Source: Alteromonas lipotrueiana (GTDB lineage Bacteria; Pseudomonadota; Gammaproteobacteria; Enterobacterales; Alteromonadaceae). From it: a DNA stretch of 64,000 bases. Position 1 is the stretch's first letter, and each line of letters opens with the position of its first letter. The stretch covers positions 1 to 64,000 of the forward strand of contig NZ_JAESDK010000013.1 of NCBI RefSeq assembly GCF_019249245.1. Direction: 5' to 3'. The notes under the pieces were generated by a model. The model searched no databases, had not been told where the DNA came from, and saw only the letters and a list, made by a program, of their open reading frames with translations. Position numbers and translations under genes: made by a program. Shown one piece after another: positions 58,010 to 64,000 of this stretch.

Positions 58010-59164
58010 GTGTTGAATTTTACTTTTAAAAACCGCACCGAAATTTTATTCGGCGAAGATCAGGTTCAGGAAATCGCCAGCCGGTTACCTGAACACGCTA
58101 ATGTGCTGTTTTTGTATGGCGGCGGCTCCATCAAGAAAAATGGCATATTTGATGATGTGACAAAGGTATTAAGTAACGTCAATGTGATTGAGTTTGGTGG
58201 CGTAGAACCAAACCCTGAGTATGAAACCTTGATGCGGGCGGTACAGGTGGCGCGCGACAATCAGGTGAATTTTATTCTGGCTGTGGGTGGAGGCAGTGTT
58301 ATTGACGGGGCAAAGTTTATTGCCGCAGCAGTTAACTTTGCTGGTAACCCCTGGGATATTCTGGTCAGTGGCGCCGAATTTTCTAATCCGCTACCCATTG
58401 GCGCGCTACTTACCCTGCCCGCCACCGGCTCAGAAAGCAACGGTAACTCGGTCGTTAATCGCAGAGAAACGGCACAAAAACGGGCATTTGGTGCAGATTC
58501 GGTGCAGCCGGTATTTGCCGTGCTTGACCCCACATATACTTATTCCCTGCCGCCCCGACAGGTTTCCAACGGTGTGGTAGATGCCTTTGTCCATGTTATC
58601 GAGCAGTATCTAACCTATCCGGTTAACGCCCCGCTACAAGATCGTTTTGCCGAAGGTATTTTGCAAACTTTGCTTACAGAAGGCCCAAAAGCATTGAGTA
58701 CGCCACACGATTACGATGTGCGCGCCAATGTAATGTGGTCGGCCACCATGGCGTTAAACGGTTTGATTGGTAAGGGTGTGCCGCAAGACTGGGCTACTCA
58801 CATGATTGGCCATGAACTTACTGCATTGTACAGCCTGGACCATGCCCAGACGCTGGCAATTGTGTTGCCTTCATTGATGTTTGTACAACGCGAGCAGAAA
58901 AAATCGAAAATACTGCAGCTGGGTGAACGTGTGTTTGGGATCACCGGCGAAGATGAAGGTCGTTGTATCGATTTAACCATCAAAGCAGTACAGGACTTTT
59001 TTGAAGATATGCAGGTCAAAACACGTCTGGCCGACTATCAGATTGAGAAAAGCAGCATTGATGACATTGTGGCAAATCTTGAGAAAAATGGCATGACCGC
59101 CTTGGGCGAACATGGCGATATTGATTTAGCCAAAGCACGGCAAATACTGAATTTGGCTGCGTAA
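58010..59164 (+). CDS. Iron-containing alcohol dehydrogenase, YqhD-like
   Basis: The 384-residue protein starts with GTG 9 bp after AAGGAG. It shows ILFGEDQVQEIASRLPEHAN, YGGGSIKKNGIFDDV, the nucleotide loop AVGGGSVIDGAKF, LPATGSESNGNSV, and the metal ligands in DAFVHVIEQY and HMIGHELTAL...DHAQTLAIVLPS. YqhD reduces toxic aldehydes with NADPH. The Old Yellow Enzyme gene follows 75 bp downstream. Confidence 0.93.
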   Translation: MLNFTFKNRTEILFGEDQVQEIASRLPEHANVLFLYGGGSIKKNGIFDDVTKVLSNVNVIEFGGVEPNPEYETLMRAVQVARDNQVNFILAVGGGSVIDGAKFIAAAVNFAGNPWDILVSGAEFSNPLPIGALLTLPATGSESNGNSVVNRRETAQKRAFGADSVQPVFAVLDPTYTYSLPPRQVSNGVVDAFVHVIEQYLTYPVNAPLQDRFAEGILQTLLTEGPKALSTPHDYDVRANVMWSATMALNGLIGKGVPQDWATHMIGHELTALYSLDHAQTLAIVLPSLMFVQREQKKSKILQLGERVFGITGEDEGRCIDLTIKAVQDFFEDMQVKTRLADYQIEKSSIDDIVANLEKNGMTALGEHGDIDLAKARQILNLAA

Positions 59165-59239
59165 CTTTTAACGCCAGGCGTGAGTACACTACACACCCCA
59201 TTGCCTGGCTATGACCCAACTTTTGAAGGAGTTATCTTC

Positions 59240-60346
59240 ATGTCCGCATTATTTGAACCATTGAAAATTAAAGACATTACCTTACGTAACCGCATTGCAG
59301 TGCCGCCTATGTGCCAGTACAGCGCCAAAGACGGACTTATCAATGAATGGCACCAGGCGCACTATGCCACGCTGGCTCGTGGTGGTGCAGGCTTAGTGGT
59401 GGTTGAAGCTACGGGCGTATCTCCAGAAGGGCGCATTACTCCCGGATGTCTTGGCTTGTGGGATGACAAACATATTGAAGGCCTTACCCAGGTAGCTGAA
59501 AAAATTAAACAAGGCGGCGCAGTTGCCGGTATTCAGCTGGCGCATGCTGGTCGTAAAGCCAGCGCGAACAAACCCTGGGAAGGCGATGATCACCTGGCTG
59601 ATAACGATCCTACCGCCTGGCAACCTATTGGTCCTTCAGCTGATGCCTTTGGGGCTAATTTGCCACGTACGCCACAGGCAATGACCAAAAGTGATATTAA
59701 CCGGGTTAAGCAAGAATTTGTCGATGCGACAAAACGCGCAATTGAAGCCGGTTTTGAGTGGCTTGAGCTGCATTTTGCTCATGGTTATCTGGCGCAAAGC
59801 TTTTTCTCAGAACATGCCAATAAGCGTACCGATGAATACGGCGGTGACTTTGCCGGTCGCAGCCGATTTTTAATCGAAACATTACAAGCGGTTAGAAAAG
59901 AATGGCCTGAAAACCTGCCACTTACCGTTCGTTTGGGTGTGGTCGAATTTGATGGCAATGACGAAAAAATGTTGAGCGAGTCAGTCGAGCTGGTTAAACA
60001 GTTTAAACAAGCAGGGACCGACTTTGTCAGTGTCAGTATTGGCTTTAACACACCAGAAGCTGATATTCCGTGGGGCCCTGCTTTCCTGGCGCCTATTGCT
60101 CAGCGTATTCGTGATGAAGCGCAAATCCCGGTGGCTACCGCCTGGGGCGTGGATACCCCAGAGCTAGCGAATGAAACTATTGCTAATGAACAAATTGATG
60201 TCGTGATGGTAGGCCGCGCGCATCTGGCTAATCCGCATTGGACCTATTATGCAGCGAAGCAGCTGGCAAAAGAAGACCCGTCGTGGGTATTGCCCGCACC
60301 GTATGCGCACTGGTTACATCGCTACGCCCCTGCGGCCGAACGATAA
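59240..60346 (+). CDS. Old Yellow Enzyme-family flavin oxidoreductase, YqjM-like
   Basis: From the ATG at 59240 (GAAGGAG upstream) the protein has 368 residues. It is an FMN TIM barrel with RNRIAVPPMCQYSA (the Cys of the YqjM class), QLAHAGRKAS, HFAHGYLAQSF and TDEYGGDFAGRSRFLIE. Such enzymes reduce activated alkenes, quinones and enals with NAD(P)H. With the upstream dehydrogenase it could detoxify unsaturated aldehydes. A start at 59180 is rejected for lack of a ribosome-binding site. Confidence 0.94.
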   Translation: MSALFEPLKIKDITLRNRIAVPPMCQYSAKDGLINEWHQAHYATLARGGAGLVVVEATGVSPEGRITPGCLGLWDDKHIEGLTQVAEKIKQGGAVAGIQLAHAGRKASANKPWEGDDHLADNDPTAWQPIGPSADAFGANLPRTPQAMTKSDINRVKQEFVDATKRAIEAGFEWLELHFAHGYLAQSFFSEHANKRTDEYGGDFAGRSRFLIETLQAVRKEWPENLPLTVRLGVVEFDGNDEKMLSESVELVKQFKQAGTDFVSVSIGFNTPEADIPWGPAFLAPIAQRIRDEAQIPVATAWGVDTPELANETIANEQIDVVMVGRAHLANPHWTYYAAKQLAKEDPSWVLPAPYAHWLHRYAPAAER

Positions 60347-60353
60347 AATGATA

Positions 60354-60385
60354 AAAAAGGCGCGGTTGTTAATCCGCGCCTTTTT
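60354..60385. terminator. Bidirectional terminator after the Old Yellow Enzyme gene
   Basis: AAAAAGGCGCGG (60354-60365) and CCGCGCCTTTTT (60374-60385) form a 12-bp stem with an 8-base loop and T-runs on both strands. It serves the convergent LysR gene as well, whose stop codon touches it. Confidence 0.87.
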
Positions 60386-61277
60386 ATTGTAAATGTTCCC
60401 CCAGCAATGGAATAAGCGTATTAAACCGCGCCGGCAGTTCGCGATTTTTCCGGTAGATTAAAAATAATGGCTCTTCAATAAGCGGCATACTTCCCATCAC
60501 CGATACCCGCTCGCTATGATTACTTTTTTCCAGCACACTGCGCGGCAGCACGGTAAAGCCCAGGCCACGTGCCACCGGCAACAAAATATCGTGAATCTGA
60601 TTGATAAACCCATGAGTGGGAATTTGAGCAAAAGGCACCGCCCGTAACAGTGCCGAAGCGCTGCTGCCCAAATACAGAGAGGTATAATAATCGCTGTCAG
60701 GATGACGAATCATACCCAGCCCGCAAAGATACGAATTCAGACTTTGGGCCCCCTGAGGCCGGTGGGCCGGCACCATCAGCGCAATGGCTTCCCTGCCTAT
60801 TGGCTGGGCGGCAAAATGCAGAGAGTCCGGTTTTTCTGACACAATACCTAAATCTATATCCCCCTGCGTAATGCCCTGCAAAATACTCCGGTAGGGAGCG
60901 GCCTGCATGTGTATTGTTAAAGCGGGATATTGATGTTGTAAATCCAGCAGATGACCATAAAGTCGAATGGCCGTAGAGCCTGAACAGGCCAAGCGACAAG
61001 CACCCGCAAAGGGATCTTCAGCTCCTAACTGACTCAACAGCTGCTGTTCAGATTCGCTCAGTTGCCTGGCGTACTGATACAACTGCTCGCCCTGCGCGGT
61101 AATGGTAAAGCTTTTACCTTTGCGTTTTAGCAAGGCATGGCCACAGGCGGCCTCCAGCTTTTTGATATGCTGACTCACCCCAGGCTGAGTCATGAACAAA
61201 GTTTCGGCCGTACGGGTGAAGTGGCCGGTATCCACCAGCATCTGAAAAGTCTTGAGCCACACCGGATTCAGTTTCAT
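60384..61277 (-). CDS. LysR-family transcriptional regulator
   Basis: The 297-residue protein has a LysR helix-turn-helix (FQMLVDTGHFTRTAETLF, QPGVSQHIKKLE) and a sensor domain containing ACSGSTAIRLYGHL. It is divergent from the VOC protein gene at 61377. A long inverted repeat in the shared promoter (61282-61316) is the best operator candidate. Ligand unknown. Confidence 0.93.
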   Translation of the reverse strand: MKLNPVWLKTFQMLVDTGHFTRTAETLFMTQPGVSQHIKKLEAACGHALLKRKGKSFTITAQGEQLYQYARQLSESEQQLLSQLGAEDPFAGACRLACSGSTAIRLYGHLLDLQHQYPALTIHMQAAPYRSILQGITQGDIDLGIVSEKPDSLHFAAQPIGREAIALMVPAHRPQGAQSLNSYLCGLGMIRHPDSDYYTSLYLGSSASALLRAVPFAQIPTHGFINQIHDILLPVARGLGFTVLPRSVLEKSNHSERVSVMGSMPLIEEPLFLIYRKNRELPARFNTLIPLLGEHLQ

Positions 61278-61281
61278 AAAA

Positions 61282-61316
61282 ATAAATTATCATTTTGAAT
61301 ATAATTGATAATTTAT
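61282..61316. promoter_or_regulatory. Inverted repeat in the LysR/VOC divergent promoter
   Basis: ATAAATTATCA (61282-61292) and TGATAATTTAT (61306-61316) are perfect 11-bp inverted arms separated by 13 bp. TTATCATTTT also occurs as a direct repeat at 61287 and 61313. This size and position fit a LysR binding region, and the arms overlap the likely -35/-10 area of both genes. Confidence 0.55.
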
Positions 61317-61376
61317 CATTTTAGCATTAGCGGCGTAAGCTTATTCCTGAATTCATCAGAACAAGTGAGACCTGTT

Positions 61377-61880
61377 ATGCCCACCCCTTATCCAAGAACG
61401 TTCAGCCATATTGGTTTGTCGGTCCCTGATTTAGATGCAGCGGTAAAGTTTTATACCGAAGTGCTGGGCTGGTATTTGATTATGAAGCCTACCACTATCG
61501 AAGAAGATGACAGCCCCATTGGACAAATGTGTACCGATGTCTTCGGTCCAGGCTGGGGTGAGTTTAAAATTACCCATTTATCGACCGGGGACCGTATCGG
61601 CGTTGAGATTTTCCAGTTTAAAAAGCAGGAAAATCCGGAAAACAACTTTGAGTACTGGAAAACCGGTATCTTTCATTTTTGTGTACAGGACCCGGATGTA
61701 GAAGGTCTGGCGGCTAAAATTGAAGAAGCCGGTGGCAAACGCCGTATGAAGGAACCACGGTATTATTATCCGGGCGAGAAACCTTACCGGATGATTTACA
61801 TGGAAGACCCGTTTGGCAATATTTTGGAAATTTATAGCCACAGTTATGAATTGACCTACGCCAGCGGTGCCTACGAATAA
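61377..61880 (+). CDS. VOC-superfamily (glyoxalase-like) protein
   Basis: From the ATG at 61377 the protein has 167 residues and one VOC fold: FSHIGLSVPDLDAAVKFYTE at the start, HFCVQDPDVEGLAAKIEEAG in the middle and YMEDPFGNILEIYSH at the end, with metal-ligand His and Glu positions retained. Members include lactoylglutathione lyases and dioxygenases. The substrate is unknown. An upstream in-frame start at 61305 would lie inside the inverted repeat and is rejected. Confidence 0.88.
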   Translation: MPTPYPRTFSHIGLSVPDLDAAVKFYTEVLGWYLIMKPTTIEEDDSPIGQMCTDVFGPGWGEFKITHLSTGDRIGVEIFQFKKQENPENNFEYWKTGIFHFCVQDPDVEGLAAKIEEAGGKRRMKEPRYYYPGEKPYRMIYMEDPFGNILEIYSHSYELTYASGAYE

Positions 61881-61960
61881 GCATCCCGAGCCCCGCAAAT
61901 GATGGGGGGTAATTACAGCCTGTAATTAAGTAGCTTTTGCTATACATTGAAAAACGTATG

Positions 61961-61989
61961 AAAAAGGCGCGATGATTGATCATCGCGCC
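61961..61989 (-). terminator. Terminator of hslO
   Basis: GGCGCGATGAT (61966-61976) and ATCATCGCGCC (61979-61989) form an 11-bp stem with a 2-base spacer, ending in five T residues on the minus strand. It lies 34 bp beyond the hslO stop. Confidence 0.85.
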
Positions 61990-62022
61990 CGGCCGATAGA
62001 AAATAATGAGTGGTTTAGTCGA

Positions 62023-62925
62023 TTATTGCTCGGTTGGAGGGGTTTCGTCGAAACGCCCTGCATGAATCGCTTCCACATCAATGCTGTCGAACCGGTATTC
62101 GGTGTGACAATACTGGCAATTCATTTTTACTGCGCCTTCTTCTTCAACAATTTGCAAAAGTTCGGCTTTTTCAACGTTACGTAATGCTTCAGCACTACGG
62201 GCACGTGAGCAAGAGCAGGCAAACTGTATCGCGACTGGCTCAAACAGCTCTACCTCTTCCTGGTGATACAGTCGATACAAAGTATCCTGCACAGACAGGC
62301 TGAACATTTCTTCACTGGATAAGGTTTCGCTTAGCTTTACCAGATGCTCAAAGTCGGTATCTTCATCTACATTGGTATTGCTGGCCTGAGTGGGCATAAC
62401 CTGCAATAAAATACCTGCGGCTCTGGCATGTTCTGGCTGACTTAGGTCGGTGTATAACAATACCTTAGTGGCAAGCTGCTCAGACTGAGCAAAGTAGCCT
62501 TCCAGGCACTCAGCCAAAGAAGGTTTATCAAGTGCCACTACCCCTTGATAGCGCTCGCCTTCATCAGGGGTGATAGTGATAACCAGTACCCCTTTTTTAA
62601 TTTGCTCATCAAAGGTTTCCGGCAGTGTTGTCAATGTTTCGTCCCAGCGTGCAACCCCACGCAGGGTGTGATCACTTGTGGCACTGATGACGGCATATTT
62701 TACCGCGCCCTGGCCTTGTACCTGCAGGCTGATTTCGCCTTTAAATTTTAAAATAGCGGTTAACAAACAAGTAGCGGCTGCCATTTCGCTCAGCAAACGC
62801 TGTATTTGTACCGGGTATTCATAGCTGTGCACAATTTGTTGCAGGCTGTCATCCAGTCGAGCCAGCTCTCCACGCACATTCGCGCGATTGAACAAAAAAC
62901 GATGCAGTTGGTCAAAGTCATTCAT
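62023..62925 (-). CDS. hslO: Redox-regulated chaperonin Hsp33
   Basis: Hsp33 is a cytoplasmic chaperone switched on by oxidation. The 300-residue protein has the C-terminal zinc centre as CSCS and CQYC, spaced by about 31 residues, which release zinc on oxidation. The N-terminal half carries the chaperone domain (MAAATCLLTAILKFKGEISL). It is in the same orientation as hslR, 47 bp downstream of it, as in many relatives. Confidence 0.96.
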   Translation of the reverse strand: MNDFDQLHRFLFNRANVRGELARLDDSLQQIVHSYEYPVQIQRLLSEMAAATCLLTAILKFKGEISLQVQGQGAVKYAVISATSDHTLRGVARWDETLTTLPETFDEQIKKGVLVITITPDEGERYQGVVALDKPSLAECLEGYFAQSEQLATKVLLYTDLSQPEHARAAGILLQVMPTQASNTNVDEDTDFEHLVKLSETLSSEEMFSLSVQDTLYRLYHQEEVELFEPVAIQFACSCSRARSAEALRNVEKAELLQIVEEEGAVKMNCQYCHTEYRFDSIDVEAIHAGRFDETPPTEQ

Positions 62926-62972
62926 AATAAGGGCAGATCCTGTTGTTTTGCTAAACCCGTAAGTGACCCGGG

Positions 62973-63377
62973 TTAACTGTGCTTTAGCTTGATAATTTCA
63001 CGACGTTGCTTTTTGTCCGGACGGCCGTCGGGTTTTGGACTATGGAACGAATTTAACTTTCTGGCTTGCTGGTTTGCTTCCCGGTTAACAATACTTTGCT
63101 CGGTTTCTTTGTAAAGTTCCTGTGCCAGCGGCGCACCAAGACGTTTGTCGCTAAGCGCCAGAATTTCAATTTCTTTGGTATCGTAGCCTACCGGAACAAG
63201 CAACATCGCTCCAGGTTCAACGTTACGACCGGGTTTTGCGCGCTGACCGTTATAGTGTACTTTACCTGATTGCACCATGTCTCTGGCCTGCGCCCGGGTC
63301 TTAAAAAAGCGGGCCGCCCATAGCCATTTATCAAGCCTGACATTTTGTGTTTGCTGGGTTTGTTTTGGATTACTCAT
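62973..63377 (-). CDS. hslR: Ribosome-associated heat shock protein Hsp15
   Basis: The 134-residue basic protein has an S4 RNA-binding domain (VRLDKWLWAARFFKTRAQAR, SGKVHYNGQRAKPGRNV) and a lysine/arginine-rich tail. Hsp15 binds free 50S subunits carrying nascent chains and is heat-induced in E. coli. It is cotranscribed with hslO and divergent from gspC. Confidence 0.95.
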   Translation of the reverse strand: MSNPKQTQQTQNVRLDKWLWAARFFKTRAQARDMVQSGKVHYNGQRAKPGRNVEPGAMLLVPVGYDTKEIEILALSDKRLGAPLAQELYKETEQSIVNREANQQARKLNSFHSPKPDGRPDKKQRREIIKLKHS

Positions 63378-63499
63378 GTAATAATTTCGCCACTGTTACA
63401 TTTACTGTTGTGAGCGCCTTACCGTCTGGGCTATTATGAATTTGCCAAACTTACGGTTTACCTTATTTTAACTATTACAAGCAGTGCACCGTTAATAGC

Positions 63500-64000
63500 A
63501 TGACATTTGATAAAATAAATTACCATTCTCTGACTGCGACACTAAGTCAGCACCAAAAGACGCTGCGCAACATCGTGGTTGTGCTATTAAGTATCTACTT
63601 ACTGGCATTTTTAGCCCGTGTTATTTGGCAACTTGTGCCCACACCGGCCAGCTCAGTGGCTCCTTCAACAATAAACACGTCGGTAATTGCTGACGCTAAT
63701 GCCAAAGGTGGGGTCGATGTTTCGCGAATACAACAGTTAAATCTGTTCGGGAAAAAAAATGAAGCGCCGGCTAAACAGGTAGAACAAAAAGTAACTGATG
63801 CCCCGCAAACCAAACTGAATTTAGTATTGACCGGTGTAGTGGCCAGTTCAATAGTTGAACAAGCTGCGGCTATCATAGAACACAAAGGCAGCCAGATGGT
63901 GTATGGGCTGGGAGAAAAAATTGACAGCACCAATGCCATCTTAAAACAGGTAGAAACCGATCGCGTTATTATTAAAAATGGAGCGCGTCACGAAACCTTA
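63500..64000 (+). CDS. gspC: Type II secretion system protein C, 5' part
   Basis: The frame is open from an ATG at 63500 to the right edge (167 codons), so the gene is cut by the window. It shows a cytoplasmic N-terminus, one membrane segment (about 25-45, IVVVLLSIYLLAFLARVIW), a proline-rich linker, and the homology region with LNLFGKK and LNLVLTGVVASS, then AAIIEHKGSQMVYGLGEKI. GspC links the inner-membrane platform to the secretin GspD. The rest of a gsp operon probably follows outside the window. Confidence 0.93.
   Translation, partial: MTFDKINYHSLTATLSQHQKTLRNIVVVLLSIYLLAFLARVIWQLVPTPASSVAPSTINTSVIADANAKGGVDVSRIQQLNLFGKKNEAPAKQVEQKVTDAPQTKLNLVLTGVVASSIVEQAAAIIEHKGSQMVYGLGEKIDSTNAILKQVETDRVIIKNGARHETL

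Overview
The window looks like a chromosomal segment of a marine gammaproteobacterium of the Alteromonadales (Alteromonas, Salinimonas or a close relative). The evidence is the pairing of glmS with a DeoR-family regulator, the syntenic groups fxsA-groES-groEL, cutA-dsbD, aroQ-accB-accC, prmA-dusB-fis and purH...purD, the ompR-envZ pair, and a gspC next to hslO-hslR. No sequence search was possible, so the genus is inferred.

Layout. (1) 1-8.5 kb is visibly AT-rich. It holds a QseBC/PmrAB-like two-component system, a DUF3108 protein, an EptA-family phosphoethanolamine transferase homologue that has lost most of its metal ligands, and a gtrB / ArnT-like / gtrA glycosylation operon. An 11-bp-period TTMAGT array lies in front of the response regulator and in both divergent envelope promoters, and once more in a gene-free stretch at 321-370. 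I read this as one local envelope-modification regulon. (2) 8.5-9.8 kb is an intact IS10-type element with a 9-bp target duplication. (3) 10-23 kb is a housekeeping and stress block: glmS, deoR-type regulator, Gfo/Idh oxidoreductase, glmU, a GGDEF protein with a degenerate active site, a DMT transporter, ogt, an Ada/AlkA fusion, a serine hydrolase and speA. (4) 23-30 kb carries paoABC-type molybdenum aldehyde oxidoreductase genes, a parvulin, a DUF4136 lipoprotein, efpL and a second serine hydrolase. (5) 30-38 kb is groEL-groES with a recognisable sigma-32 promoter, fxsA, cutA, dsbD and aroQ-accB-accC.

(6) 38-45.5 kb sits between accC and prmA, which lie closer together in E. coli. It holds a DUF2805 gene, a large FAN1-like nuclease fused to a DEDDh exonuclease behind a near-perfect LexA box, an HNH protein, a CPXCG protein, a flavin reductase, a high-potential iron-sulfur protein behind a candidate Fur box, an amidase and a solute-binding protein. 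(7) 45.5-55.3 kb returns to core genes: prmA, dusB-fis, purH, an exported methyltransferase, purD, prkB and ompR-envZ. (8) 55.4-64 kb holds a third serine hydrolase, a LysR regulator with a YqhD-like alcohol dehydrogenase and an Old Yellow Enzyme, a second LysR divergent from a VOC protein, hslO, hslR and the start of gspC, cut by the window edge.

No tRNA, rRNA or CRISPR array was recognised.
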